Source: Methylococcales bacterium
Lineage (GTDB): Bacteria; Pseudomonadota; Gammaproteobacteria; Methylococcales; Methylomonadaceae
NCBI GenBank assembly: GCA_026399075.1
Contig: JAPLRR010000093.1
Location: 1 to 37,444 of the forward strand
Reading direction: 5' to 3'
DNA length: 37,444 nt
The position numbers and the translations under genes are program-made. Positions 1 through 9,086 of this stretch are shown here, piece by piece (the first letter of the stretch is position 1; each line of letters opens with the position of its first letter). The notes beneath the pieces were generated by a model. It did not search any database and had not been told where the DNA came from. It saw only the letters and a program-made list of their open reading frames with translations.

Positions 1-132
1 ATTGAGCTGCTGTGGCGCAAAATGAAATATGAATGGTTGCCCTTCAAAACGTTTACTCCCGACGAACTGGAGCAAGCCATTGATGAGATCGGAAGTGGAT
101 TTGGCTCAAAATACACGTTAACTTTTTGCTAA
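1..132 (+). CDS. IS630-family transposase, C-terminal end (partial)
   Basis: The reading frame is open from the first base and ends at TAA 130-132, giving 43 residues. It begins IELLWRKMKYEW and ends FGSKYTLTFC. The motif IE-LW---K is the conserved C-terminal block of IS630/Tc1-mariner-type DDE transposases, where the glutamate is the third catalytic acid. The rest of the transposase lies left of the window. As is usual for IS630 elements, the stop codon falls inside the terminal inverted repeat. Downstream is a gene that has lost its own start, so this end marks the insertion point. The family call is fairly secure despite the short length. Confidence 0.8.
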   Translation: MELLWRKMKYEWLPFKTFTPDELEQAIDEIGSGFGSKYTLTFC

Positions 133-139
133 GCGCTTA
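117..139 (+). mobile_element. Right terminal inverted repeat of the IS630-family element
   Basis: The stretch contains TTAACTTTTTGC followed by TAAGCGCTTA. A near-identical end, CTAACTTTTTGCAATTYGCTTA, occurs on two short non-coding repeats at 2113-2215 and 14013-14115. This supports reading it as the element terminus. The exact last base is uncertain, though a TA target dinucleotide is available around 138-142. Confidence 0.55.
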
Positions 140-1130
140 TATTTTATTATGGCTTGCTCAAGATGCGACTGGCGAAAAATGGCTTCTTGATGATGGTAAG
201 GAAGCAAAGATATATCCTGGAATTGTAAGTAACCCAGAACCCAATTCAGAAATTGCAAATCAATTTTTAGTTCCAATAGAGATGGTTTGGTATCAGTTGG
301 CTACTGTGGAAAATCACTGTTGCTTAGATAGTGGAATAACACAGGGACTGGAATCTTTTTTACCAAAAGGGCAGATATTCGAGGGTGAGCTTTTATTAAC
401 GCCTGCAAAAATTAAAAAGGCTTTGATATTACTTGATACGAAGCTTTTCATTACTGCCTTGCAAGAAACAATTGCTGAGTTTGCCTATGTTAAAGATCGG
501 GGTGACTACAGAAATAGTTTTAATATTCATAACGTAACCTATGGTTCGATACCGATTCCAACTAAAAATCAGCAAGAAGAACTAATCTATATTAGTGAAC
601 AATTTGTATTATGCTTTGGCTCTAATTGCATTTTTTCAAATAATATTGCTGCTTTGGATCAGATAATTAACTGTTTAGCCGAGAATCAAGATTTCAAAAT
701 TCGAACCGAATTGTTGAATTCTTTGAAAGGAGACGAGCAGAGCATCGACTATAACACTTCTTTAGCTGAGCTTATAACTGTTCATCGCCGTGCAATTGAA
801 AAAAAGGCTATACCATCACCAGAACAGGTTTTTGAATTGGCGTTTACGATACTGCAAGTCTCCGTCTCCGGTCAGACTAATAGTAGCCGTGTAATAGCTA
901 AATCCGCTTTTGTTTGGTTAAGTGCCAAATGGACATTCATTTTGAATAACCAGCGATTTTTACTCAAGTGTCCTAATTTCTATGAAAAAGCTATTACTCA
1001 AGCTTGCAATGCAGAAGATGGTTCATATCAAGAAAGGTTAATTGCCTTATTGCAAGCAATGCTCCCTACATTGGGAATTGGAAACGCAATTCAGCTTAAC
1101 CAAATATTAAAAGATTTACGAAAAACATAA
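126..1130 (+). pseudogene. 5'-truncated gene of unknown function, interrupted by IS630
   Basis: A 334-codon frame runs to TAA 1128-1130. Its only early start is a TTG inside the IS630 terminal repeat, and no Shine-Dalgarno sequence precedes any early ATG. The natural 5' end is therefore probably on the other side of the element. The protein is mostly helical, with no signal peptide or membrane segment I can see. It has a repeat-like helical C-terminal half (about residues 190-334). I do not recognise a family. The frame is AT-rich relative to hrpA downstream, which suggests accessory DNA. A shortened protein could be expressed from an IS-borne promoter, but nothing shows this. Confidence 0.6.
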
Positions 1131-1351
1131 TGTTGAAAACAGCTTTCCGTACTGTAGCTGACATAGATAGAAATAATTGAATGTTTCCGAAGCGACGATT
1201 AAAGGTAATACAGATCTTGCAGATTATACGATTTTTTTCAAAAACTTGGCATAAGTGAATTGGATAAAGTTCACATGTTTTTACCCTGCCAGTTACAAAA
1301 GTTACGCCTTCATAATAGTATGGTAAGCACTTAACCTAAAGAGAAAACAAC

Positions 1352-1630
1352 ATGAATAGTCTAGCATTTGATATAAAAATCCCTACAGCTATAACACAAT
1401 TCGGCATCAGCAAAGAAGACATACAAAATCACGTTGAAGAATGGCTAGTTTTATCGCTGTTTACCCAAGAACGCATTTCATCAGGAAAAGCCGCCCAATT
1501 ACTGAATATCAGCCGCATAGAATTCCTAAAACGCTTGCACCGTTACCACATCAATTATTTTAATTATACTGATGAAGAATTAGCCGAAGAATTTGATGCG
1601 GTTAAAAACTTACCGCTGAATACCTTATGA
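1352..1630 (+). CDS. UPF0175 family antitoxin-like protein
   Basis: The 92-residue protein has a helix-turn-helix-like core (SSGKAAQLLNISRIEFLKRL, about residues 45-64). This resembles UPF0175 proteins, which are the usual upstream partners of DUF3368 PIN-domain proteins. Its stop overlaps the start of the next gene in an ATGA, so the two are translationally coupled. By family analogy it would bind and neutralise the PIN protein and repress the operon. The start at 1352 follows AAAGAGAAAACAAC, a weak ribosome binding site. Assignment rests on sequence character plus the diagnostic partner gene. Confidence 0.82.
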   Translation: MNSLAFDIKIPTAITQFGISKEDIQNHVEEWLVLSLFTQERISSGKAAQLLNISRIEFLKRLHRYHINYFNYTDEELAEEFDAVKNLPLNTL

Positions 1631-2115
1631 TTATCGTTTCAAATACCACGCCGTTAATCGCTTTTTCGTCATTGCAAAAATTCGATTTACTCAAAAAATT
1701 ATTTGGCAAACTCTATGTTGCAGAAGCTGTTTACCATGAAGCAACCATTGCCAAAAAAGAAAAAGATAATCTAGCTTTTGAAATTGCTCAAGCAGACTGG
1801 ATACAAACAGTTAAAGTAAAAGATAGATTAGCAGTAGATGTGTTGTTGGATGAACTCGATTTAGGTGAAGCCGAAACCATTGTGTTAGCCAAAGAAATCA
1901 ATGCAGATTGGATATTAATGGATGAAAAGAAAGGCAGACGCAAACTGACGCAATTAGGTTTAGCAAAAATCGGCACAATTGGATTACTGGTAAAAGCCAA
2001 AGAAATTGGTTTATTGGCAGAAATTAAACCTGAAATTTTAACGCTCACCGACACGAGTTTTAATTTAAGCGAGTCAGTTATTAACACCGTATTGCAACAG
2101 GCAAATGAATTGTAA
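1627..2115 (+). CDS. DUF3368 PIN-domain protein, probable toxin
   Basis: The 162-residue protein starts MIIVSNTTPLIAFSSL, the DUF3368 version of the PIN N-terminal acidic motif. It carries the hallmark LDLGEAETIVLAKE (about residues 78-91) and LMDEKKGRRKL (about 98-108), then GTIGLLVKAKEIGLL. These supply the conserved acidic residues of a PIN ribonuclease fold. It overlaps the UPF0175 gene by 4 bp. In the family such pairs behave as type II toxin-antitoxin modules with the PIN protein as the RNase, and activity here is inferred. Its TAA stop (2113-2115) is also the outer edge of a MITE-like repeat, so the repeat landed directly at the gene's 3' end. Confidence 0.87.
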   Translation: MIIVSNTTPLIAFSSLQKFDLLKKLFGKLYVAEAVYHEATIAKKEKDNLAFEIAQADWIQTVKVKDRLAVDVLLDELDLGEAETIVLAKEINADWILMDEKKGRRKLTQLGLAKIGTIGLLVKAKEIGLLAEIKPEILTLTDTSFNLSESVINTVLQQANEL

Positions 2116-2215
2116 GTACTTAGCAACAAGTCGCCATGTACATAATCTGATTTTGATGATGTATTTTCTCTAATTTGGTAGAGGAAATACATGCTAACTT
2201 TTTGCAATTTGCTTA
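2113..2215 (+). mobile_element. MITE-like element, copy 1 (IS630-type ends)
   Basis: This 103-bp non-coding repeat has imperfect terminal inverted repeats: TAAG...GCAACAAGTCGCCATG at the left and CATGCTAACTTTTTGC...CTTA at the right. The centre is a hairpin, GTATTTTCTCT / AGAGGAAATAC. A copy of identical length lies inverted at 14013-14115. The right end matches the terminus of the IS630-family transposase fragment at the window start. It may therefore be a non-autonomous element mobilised by that transposase. Confidence 0.7.
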
Positions 2216-2276
2216 TGGCTTGGAACTGAACCCCAATGCGCCGTTTAGTTTTTAGGGGATGACGAGCGCCAAAGGT

Positions 2277-2282
2277 TATAAT
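2277..2282 (+). promoter_or_regulatory. Candidate -10 box upstream of hrpA
   Basis: TATAAT lies 25 bp before the hrpA start codon. There is no good -35 match about 17 bp upstream, so this is a weak call. Confidence 0.3.
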
Positions 2283-2307
2283 ACCCGCCTTTTAACTGTT
2301 ATCACCG

Positions 2308-5300
2308 ATGACTGCTTCCGATCTCGTCAAACAACTCACCCCGCAGCTACCGCTGTGCCTTAACCAAGACCGCCACCCCTTAAAACGCCAGTTAGACCGT
2401 TTGCGTGCCGATTGCCAAAAAGGCAAAGAACCTATTGAGCAAATCCAAGCATTGTCTAGCCGTATCAGCCAGTCGATGGCGGCGCGTAACCAGCGTTTAG
2501 CCAGCATTCCTGCACTTAACTTCCCCGATTTGCCGGTAACGGGCAAAAAAGATGACATCGCCAAGCTGATTCAAGACCATCAGGTGGTGATTGTGTGCGG
2601 TGAAACGGGGTCGGGCAAAACCACGCAGTTGCCTAAAATCTGTTTGTCGATAGGGCGTGGGGCGGCGGGGTTTATTGGTCATACCCAGCCCCGGCGGATT
2701 GCCGCGCGTACAGTTGCCGACCGGATTGCCGAAGAATTGGGCGAACCCTTGGGCAAATCGGTCGGGTACAAAATCCGTTTTAATGACAAAACCCACGCCG
2801 AATCCTTGGTTAAGCTGATGACCGACGGGATTTTGCTGGCAGAATCGCAAAACGACCCGTACTTAAACCAATACGACACGATCATCATCGACGAGGCGCA
2901 CGAACGCAGCCTGAACATCGATTTTTTATTGGGCTATATGAAATGGCTATTGCCCAAACGCCCCGACTTAAAGCTGATTATCACCTCAGCCACCATCGAT
3001 CCCCAACGCTTTGCCACGCATTTTAACAACGCGCCGATTATAGAAGTGTCAGGGCGCACTTATCCGGTGGAAATGCGCTATCGCCCGATAGAACAAAAAG
3101 AAGAGGACGACGAAACCAGCGATGATTTGCAAAACGCGATTCTTGATGCCGTAGACGAGTTGTACCGCGATTTGCGCGGCGATATCCTGATTTTTTTAAG
3201 CGGCGAGCGGGAAATCCGCGAAACCACCGATTCCTTAAAAAAACACCATCCTAGCCAATACGACATTTTGCCCTTGTATTCCAAGCTCAGTGTCAGCGAG
3301 CAAGAGCGCGTGTTCAACCCCAAAGGCGGCAAAATCCGTATCGTGTTGGCGACCAACGTGGCGGAAACCTCGCTGACCGTACCCGGCATCCGTGGCGTGA
3401 TCGACACGGGCCACGCGCGTATTAGCCGTTACAGCCACCGCAGCAAAATCCAGCGTTTGCCGATAGAGCGCATTTCCCAATCCAGCGCCAACCAACGGGC
3501 GGGGCGGTGTGGTCGGGTTGCGGAAGGGATTTGCATACGCCTGTATTCGCGCGAGGATTATTTGGCGCGGCCCGAATTTACCGAACCGGAAATCATGCGC
3601 ACCAATTTATCGGCGGTCATTTTGCAGATGACGGCCTTAAAATTGGGTGATATTGAAGACTTCCCGTTTTTGGAGCCGCCCGAAGACAAGATGATCCGCG
3701 ACGGCAAGACCATGCTGCATGAAGTCAATGCCTTGGATAAAGCCGGAAAGCTGACCGAAGTCGGCAAGCAATTGGCGAAATTGCCGACCGATCCAAAACT
3801 GGCGCGGATGTTGTTGGCGGCTGGCGAAGAACATTGTTTGACCGAAGTGGCGATTATTGTCTCGGCCTTAAGCATTCAGGATCCGCGCGAAAAACCCGCC
3901 GATAAAATGCACTTGGCGGATGCCAAACACGCGGCGTTCCGGCATCCTGAATCGGATTTTTTAACCTTGCTGGCGATTTGGAACACCTTCGAGGAACAAA
4001 AAAAGCATCTCTCCAACAGCAAATTGCGCAAATATTGCAGCGACAATTTTTTGTCATACATCCGTATGCGCGAATGGTTCGACATCCACGCGCAAATTAT
4101 GCAGGTGATTAAGGGCGATTTAAAAATGCACCCCAACACCGACGAAGCGGGTTATGAAAAAGTGCACCGCGCCTTATTGACGGGCTTGTTGTCGAATATT
4201 GGTTTTCGCCATGATAGCCATGAATATTTGGGGGCGCGGGGCTTAAAGTTTTATATCTTCCCCGGTTCTGGTTTGCACAAGCTTAAGCCCAAATGGATTA
4301 TGGCGGCGGAGCAGGTGGAAACCAGTAAAGTCTATGCCCGCACCGTCGCCCGCATAGAACCGGAATGGATAGAACACTGCGCCGGGCATTTGGTCAAACA
4401 CAATTACTACGATCCGCATTGGGAAAAGAAAGGCGCACGGTGCATGGTGTCGGCACGTACATTGTTGTATGGCCTGACTTTGCAAGCCGGGCGCAAAATC
4501 CCCTACGACCATGTGGATGCCAAAGCGGCGCGGGAGATATTTATCCGCTCGGCCTTGGTCGATCATGAATACCACAGCAACGCGCCGTTTTATGTGGCTA
4601 ACCAAAAACTGTTGGAAGAAGTCGGCATTATCCAGCACAAAGGTCGGCGGGTGGATTTGGTCGAAGACGAGCAATGGTTATATCAATTTTATGACCACAA
4701 ATTGCCGCCGGAAGTGGTCAGTGGTGTCACTTTAGACACATGGCGCAAAACCGCCGAACGTGCCAATCCTAAACTGTTGTTTTTGACCAAAGAAGACTTA
4801 ACGCGTGAACAAGAGGCTGAATTTGTCAATGAATGGGATTTTCCCGACACCTTTCCCCGCGCGTGCTTGGGTAGCCGCAGCAATTTGACCATCCCCTTGC
4901 AGTATCGCTTTGAACCGGGCCACGAAGAAGACGGGGTGACGGCGGTATTGCCTGTGCATCAACTCAATCAAGTCCCAGCAGCGGCATTTGAATGGCTAGT
5001 ACCGGGCTTATTGGAAGAAAAATGCAGCGCCCTGATTAAGGCCTTGCCAAAAAACATCAGAAAACATTTTGTACCCGTGCCGCAAACCGTTAAGCAATGT
5101 TTAGAAATAGAGCCGGATTTTAAAGGCAGTCTGCAAGAATGGTTGGGCAACCGCTTGCGCAAACTGACGGGCGAGGCGATACCGCTAAATGCCTGGTCGT
5201 TTGAGGCTATGCCCAAACATTTGCAAATGAATTTTAGGGTGATAGACGACCAAGGCATCTTGCTGGATTTTGGCCGCGACCTGAAAGCCCTACAGCTTAA

Positions 5301-6237
5301 ATACACCGTGACGGCGCAAAGCAGTTTTGACCAAATCGCCGCCGATGAGTTGAATTATACAGGTTGCATATTGTGGGCGTTTGATGACTTGCCCGACACT
5401 TATCAATTTATCCAAAACGGACAAGCGTTTATCGGCTTTCCGGCGGTGGTCGATGAAGGCGACACCGTCGGCGTGCGTATTTTTGACACCGAAGCCAAGG
5501 CCGCAGCCCAACATCAAGCGGGATTGCTGCGCTTATGCCAGTTGTATTTGCGTAAAGATTGCACTTATTTGTTAAAAAACCTGCCACAATCGGCGGCTGC
5601 GGAGTTGGCATATAACCGCCTGCCCAAACACCCGTTGTTGGCGACGATTTTGGGCGGCACACTCGATGCCAGCCCGTCTTTTAAAGACGATATGCTGTAT
5701 TTGATTTTGCACAGTGTGTTTATAGAAGGCAAAACCTTACGCACGCAACAAGCGTTTGAACAAAACTTGCAGCAAAACAAAGCCAGCCTGTTGGTGACCG
5801 CGAATGAAGCCGGTAAAACGGCCTTAGAAATCATGACCACTTTGGCGGCCTTAAAAACCGCCTTGCAACGCTTTAACGCCCAAGACGCGATGGCGAAAGA
5901 CATTAATGGGCAATTGGATTTGCTGATTTATGCGGGCTTTTTACGCAACACGCCGTATACGCAGTTAAAAGCCATCCCACGCTATTTAAAAGCAATTTTG
6001 TACCGCTTGGATAAATTGGACAATAGCGCGCAAAAAATCCAAGAAGTGAACCGTTATGCGGCGAGGTTTTGGAAAGACGTGGAAAACAAAGCCAAAAAAG
6101 GGCTAGTGATACCCGAGCAAGATCCCTTCCGTTGGGCATTGGAAGAGTTTAGGGTGTCCTTGTTCGCCCAACAACTCAAAACCGCTTATCCGGTTTCGGC
6201 AAAACGTATGGATAAGCTGTGGGATGAGCGGGGTTAA
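2308..6237 (+). CDS. hrpA: ATP-dependent RNA helicase HrpA
   Basis: This 1309-residue protein has the length of bacterial HrpA. It carries the DEAH-box helicase core: Walker A GETGSGKTT (98-106), DEAH (195-198), SAT motif III in ITSATID, and motif VI QRAGRCGR. The HA2/OB-fold region follows, then the long DUF3418 C-terminal domain typical of HrpA. HrpA is a cytoplasmic 3'-5' RNA helicase; in E. coli it acts on stalled or collided ribosomes and in mRNA processing. The start at 2308 gives the expected N-terminal extension before the helicase core. The gene stands alone. A palindromic REP-like repeat follows the stop within a few bases and may help termination. The frame is intact and the identification is secure. 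Confidence 0.97.
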   Translation: MTASDLVKQLTPQLPLCLNQDRHPLKRQLDRLRADCQKGKEPIEQIQALSSRISQSMAARNQRLASIPALNFPDLPVTGKKDDIAKLIQDHQVVIVCGETGSGKTTQLPKICLSIGRGAAGFIGHTQPRRIAARTVADRIAEELGEPLGKSVGYKIRFNDKTHAESLVKLMTDGILLAESQNDPYLNQYDTIIIDEAHERSLNIDFLLGYMKWLLPKRPDLKLIITSATIDPQRFATHFNNAPIIEVSGRTYPVEMRYRPIEQKEEDDETSDDLQNAILDAVDELYRDLRGDILIFLSGEREIRETTDSLKKHHPSQYDILPLYSKLSVSEQERVFNPKGGKIRIVLATNVAETSLTVPGIRGVIDTGHARISRYSHRSKIQRLPIERISQSSANQRAGRCGRVAEGICIRLYSREDYLARPEFTEPEIMRTNLSAVILQMTALKLGDIEDFPFLEPPEDKMIRDGKTMLHEVNALDKAGKLTEVGKQLAKLPTDPKLARMLLAAGEEHCLTEVAIIVSALSIQDPREKPADKMHLADAKHAAFRHPESDFLTLLAIWNTFEEQKKHLSNSKLRKYCSDNFLSYIRMREWFDIHAQIMQVIKGDLKMHPNTDEAGYEKVHRALLTGLLSNIGFRHDSHEYLGARGLKFYIFPGSGLHKLKPKWIMAAEQVETSKVYARTVARIEPEWIEHCAGHLVKHNYYDPHWEKKGARCMVSARTLLYGLTLQAGRKIPYDHVDAKAAREIFIRSALVDHEYHSNAPFYVANQKLLEEVGIIQHKGRRVDLVEDEQWLYQFYDHKLPPEVVSGVTLDTWRKTAERANPKLLFLTKEDLTREQEAEFVNEWDFPDTFPRACLGSRSNLTIPLQYRFEPGHEEDGVTAVLPVHQLNQVPAAAFEWLVPGLLEEKCSALIKALPKNIRKHFVPVPQTVKQCLEIEPDFKGSLQEWLGNRLRKLTGEAIPLNAWSFEAMPKHLQMNFRVIDDQGILLDFGRDLKALQLKYTVTAQSSFDQIAADELNYTGCILWAFDDLPDTYQFIQNGQAFIGFPAVVDEGDTVGVRIFDTEAKAAAQHQAGLLRLCQLYLRKDCTYLLKNLPQSAAAELAYNRLPKHPLLATILGGTLDASPSFKDDMLYLILHSVFIEGKTLRTQQAFEQNLQQNKASLLVTANEAGKTALEIMTTLAALKTALQRFNAQDAMAKDINGQLDLLIYAGFLRNTPYTQLKAIPRYLKAILYRLDKLDNSAQKIQEVNRYAARFWKDVENKAKKGLVIPEQDPFRWALEEFRVSLFAQQLKTAYPVSAKRMDKLWDERG

Positions 6238-6240
6238 GTT

Positions 6241-6271
6241 GGTCAGGTTAGGCGGTAGCCGTAACCCGACC
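6241..6271 (-). repeat. REP-like palindromic repeat, copy 1
   Basis: On the minus strand it reads GGTCGGGTTACGGCTACCGC followed by CTAACCTGACC. This is an imperfect palindrome (arms GTCGGGTTA/TAACCTGAC around GGC/GCC). It lies just after the hrpA stop and matches copies at 10872-10902 and, partly, 12584-12605. No T-run follows, so it is a repeat first and only possibly a terminator. Confidence 0.7.
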
Positions 6272-6321
6272 ATTTAGGGCTAGGTGTGTTGGGTTAAGCT
6301 GCCGCTAGCCTGAGCTAGTAG

Positions 6322-6780
6322 GCTGCCGCATACATTTTGGCGCAAGTTGCCAACTGGCAAGGCCGCAAGGTTTATGCTTACACCAAACCGGATGATGTGG
6401 CCAGCCAAGCGTATGCGCGTAGCCTAGGTGTAGTTTGGGCTGGTGCTACGGATGAAACACCGCCCGAAAAATTGGATGCGGCCATCATTTTCGCCCCAGT
6501 AGGCGTAGCCCTTCAAGCTGTAAGAAAGGTGGGCGGGTAGTTTGCGCAGGTATCCACATGAGCGACATCCCGAGCTTTGCCTACCGATTATTATGGGAAG
6601 AACGGCAATTGCTGTCCGTCGCCAACCTAAGCCGCCAAGACGGCATCGATTTTTTAAAACTCGCCCCCGAAATCGGCATCATCACCCAAACCACCCCCTA
6701 CCCGCTAAAACAAGCCAATCTAGCCTTGGCCGATTTACGTAACGGACGTTTTCAGGGGGGCAGCGGTTTTGATGCCGTAG
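6322..6780 (+). pseudogene. Zinc-type alcohol dehydrogenase remnant (C-terminal half, two frameshifts)
   Basis: From 6322 the frame encodes AAAYILAQVANWQGRKVYAY and continues through the Rossmann part of a zinc-dependent alcohol dehydrogenase. It breaks near 6523, where one A appears lost from the AAA of an expected RKGGRVVCAG. Reading resumes in another frame (VVCAGIHMSDIPSFAYRLLW) and runs to about 6760. There a G6 tract has one G too many; with G5 the frame would end GAAVLMP-stop at TAG 6778-6780. The N-terminal catalytic half with the zinc ligands is absent. It is a dead gene left beside the accessory block that follows. I reconstructed the family by conceptual repair of the frames. Confidence 0.82.
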
Positions 6781-6864
6781 GAGTAAAACGGCTTTAGACG
6801 TTTTGCGGAGGACGCGGCGGTATTAGTTCCATTGCATAGGCTGGTTATGCGTAAGGATTGCGGA

Positions 6865-9084
6865 TCATTCACGGACAATTTGTAAATGCACTAAACATGC
6901 TAAGGCGGAAACATCGCTGACGGGTGTTCCCCTTAAATTAAGCCATTCCAGCTGCCTTACCCCTGCCAAAGTAGAAACATCGCTGACGGTTGTCTCGTGT
7001 AAATCAAGCCATTTCAAACGCGCCAGTCCCAATAAGATGGACACATCGCTGACGGCTGTCCTGTTTAAATCAAGCAATTTCAAGCGCGGCAGCCCTGCCA
7101 AAGCCGTCACATCTCTGATGGCTGTCCGGCTTAAATTAAGGTATTCTAATTGCAACAAACCTGCCAAGTTGGACACATCGCTGACCGCTGTCCCGCTTAA
7201 ATTGAGGTCTTCCAACTGTACCAAGCCCGCCAATGTGGACACATCATCGATCTCAGTAAATGACAAATTCAGCTTTGTCATAGTTTTCATAGCGGACAAA
7301 CCCAGACTCATCGCTCCAAAATCCTGCTGCCATAAGCGGTTAAACAATGCGGCACGCATATGAAAAAAGCTGTAAAAAGGTATCCGCACATAAAACCGCC
7401 ACAAACCCTCAATAAACTTTTTCCGTTCGCTAGGGATGAGTTTCACACCGCTATCCATCACAATGGCCGCCAATAAGGCTTGGGACGATACTTGTTCTTT
7501 GGTTATTCCGGTATTAACATCTTCCACAAACAAGTTTTGTATGTACTTAGCCACCAACTTGGCATGATCGACTTGTTCAAAAAACAACACAAAAGTTTCT
7601 TGCCACCAAATCATACGTGTTTTTGGTCTATACTTTTCCCAATCCAACTCACCCAATTCAGCGTGTAGTTTTAAGGCTTTGGCGGCAAAGTATTCCAAAA
7701 AGCTTAAATGGCTAAAGCCATACAGACCCTCGCCGCGCGGTAAAAACAAACCGCTACGTTCGGCAAAATGGCGTAATAAAAAGCTGATTTCGGCTTGGAT
7801 TTGCGCGCCGGGGATGCCCAGTTCGGTGAGTTTGACAGTTAAGATGTCCCGCACTTGCTGTTCTGGGATTAACAGGGCGGTGTCCTCTTCACCACGGTTT
7901 TTTTGCATGGTTAAGGCGATCTCGCTCAACCATTCACAACGATCCCGATAATCAAAGCTAGTGCTACTGATGCCGCGCGCCGCATCCAGTGACACTAAAT
8001 AGGTTTCGGCGATGCGTTGGTAGAGTTCGGCACGCCCGTCTGGCAAACGGCCCCGGCGGGCATGGATAAAGCACATCATATTCAGCAACACGGGGATGCG
8101 CGACAAACGTCCTAAGCCGTCATTTTTTTTGATGCGCATTAACAATTCGCTGACCCGTTGTTCGTGCATACTGTCTAGCGTAGGCTGGTAATTTTGGTAC
8201 CAATGGCTGATAAATTGTTGGGCTTGCGGGTAGCTAAACGGGGCGAGATACGAGACGGGTAACAGGTCGGTTTTTTCGTGGTGTGGGCTTAGTGCCAATT
8301 CACCACTGTCAATATCATCATTTTCGCCATTGTCTTTATCGTCAGCAAAACCCAACCATTCCGCTTGGTCAAACCCCACAACCCGCGAACTGATCACAAA
8401 CCGACAGGCCGGATGATTGTCCATGGCTTGCAACACGATTTGGCCTAGGGTGCGCCGTGTGGCGGCGTGGGTAATTTCATCCAGCCCATCTAGCAAAATC
8501 AGGGCTTGTCCTGAGTTTAGCAAGATGTTTATGAGCGTTGGCTGGTCGGTAAACGGTTGCATCAATTCAGCATTATGTTGGCAATGTACTTGCAATAAGT
8601 CGTCGAAATTGCTGATTCCGCCCAAAGGCAATTCGCGCAAAATCAGCGCAATAGGCACTAATTCGCCTAAGGCGATTTTAGTTAAATTGCTGCCGCTGTT
8701 GGTAAACGCCAGCATCAGGCTGTGGATTAAGGTGGTTTTACCGATGCCAGGGTCGCCTAACACAAAGCTGCGCGGATGTTGGGCGATAATATCGGTGATG
8801 CTTTGCCAGTTGGGCTGCTCATTCTCGTCTATTTCGGCGCTAATGATTTGTTCGGGCAAATAATGCCGTGGCGCTAAGTGCGGCGCAACGTATAGGCTGC
8901 GCAACGACACCCGCGCGTCTTTTTTTAGCTCACCGGCATCGTCTAGCGAAAGGCCGAAATTATCGGCCTGGTTGTAGCTTAGTTGGACATTTTGGCAATA
9001 GCGCAATAGCGGATGGCTGTTTTTAATGTCGATAAAAGCGGCGATATCGGGGGCTTGCGGGCTAGAAAGAGTCTTTATCGCCAT
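6865..9084 (-). CDS. NACHT-domain STAND NTPase with C-terminal leucine-rich repeats
   Basis: The 739-residue protein has a short N-terminal region (1-100) without a recognisable effector domain. A NACHT/STAND ATPase follows: Walker A GDPGIGKTT (110-118), Walker B LILLDGLDE (195-203), and the sensor-like FVISSR (229-234). Then come a helical arm region and about six 22-residue LRRs (about 600-735, pattern L--LNLS-TAVSDVS-LAGL--). This NOD-LRR-like architecture is shared with bacterial NACHT proteins, several of which are antiphage sensors. In those, the LRR or C-terminus senses a trigger and ATP-driven oligomerisation switches on an effector. The start is 2 bp past the stop of the upstream KAP NTPase gene, so the two form an operon. 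Function as defence is inference. Confidence 0.85.
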   Translation of the reverse strand: MAIKTLSSPQAPDIAAFIDIKNSHPLLRYCQNVQLSYNQADNFGLSLDDAGELKKDARVSLRSLYVAPHLAPRHYLPEQIISAEIDENEQPNWQSITDIIAQHPRSFVLGDPGIGKTTLIHSLMLAFTNSGSNLTKIALGELVPIALILRELPLGGISNFDDLLQVHCQHNAELMQPFTDQPTLINILLNSGQALILLDGLDEITHAATRRTLGQIVLQAMDNHPACRFVISSRVVGFDQAEWLGFADDKDNGENDDIDSGELALSPHHEKTDLLPVSYLAPFSYPQAQQFISHWYQNYQPTLDSMHEQRVSELLMRIKKNDGLGRLSRIPVLLNMMCFIHARRGRLPDGRAELYQRIAETYLVSLDAARGISSTSFDYRDRCEWLSEIALTMQKNRGEEDTALLIPEQQVRDILTVKLTELGIPGAQIQAEISFLLRHFAERSGLFLPRGEGLYGFSHLSFLEYFAAKALKLHAELGELDWEKYRPKTRMIWWQETFVLFFEQVDHAKLVAKYIQNLFVEDVNTGITKEQVSSQALLAAIVMDSGVKLIPSERKKFIEGLWRFYVRIPFYSFFHMRAALFNRLWQQDFGAMSLGLSAMKTMTKLNLSFTEIDDVSTLAGLVQLEDLNLSGTAVSDVSNLAGLLQLEYLNLSRTAIRDVTALAGLPRLKLLDLNRTAVSDVSILLGLARLKWLDLHETTVSDVSTLAGVRQLEWLNLRGTPVSDVSALACLVHLQIVRE
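6875..7272 (-). repeat. Tandem 66-bp coding repeats (LRR array)
   Basis: Six consecutive 66-bp units encode 22-residue LRRs. They share near-identical DNA such as GACACATCGCTGACGGCTGT (plus strand), for example at 7041 and, two units away, near 7173. Such similarity at DNA level suggests recent duplication and possible change in repeat number. Confidence 0.8.
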
Positions 9085-9086
9085 GG

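Noticed and set aside
1131..1351. Possible remnant gene between the truncated frame and the UPF0175 gene
   Set aside because: Short stretches look protein-like, but no frame longer than about 40 codons and no recognisable motif.
5290..5662. Antisense frames within hrpA
   Set aside because: Codon structure follows hrpA; antisense openness is a side effect of its composition.
6875..7272. CRISPR-like array
   Set aside because: The 66-bp repeats are in frame, coding and without spacers; they are LRR units. No CRISPR array was seen elsewhere.
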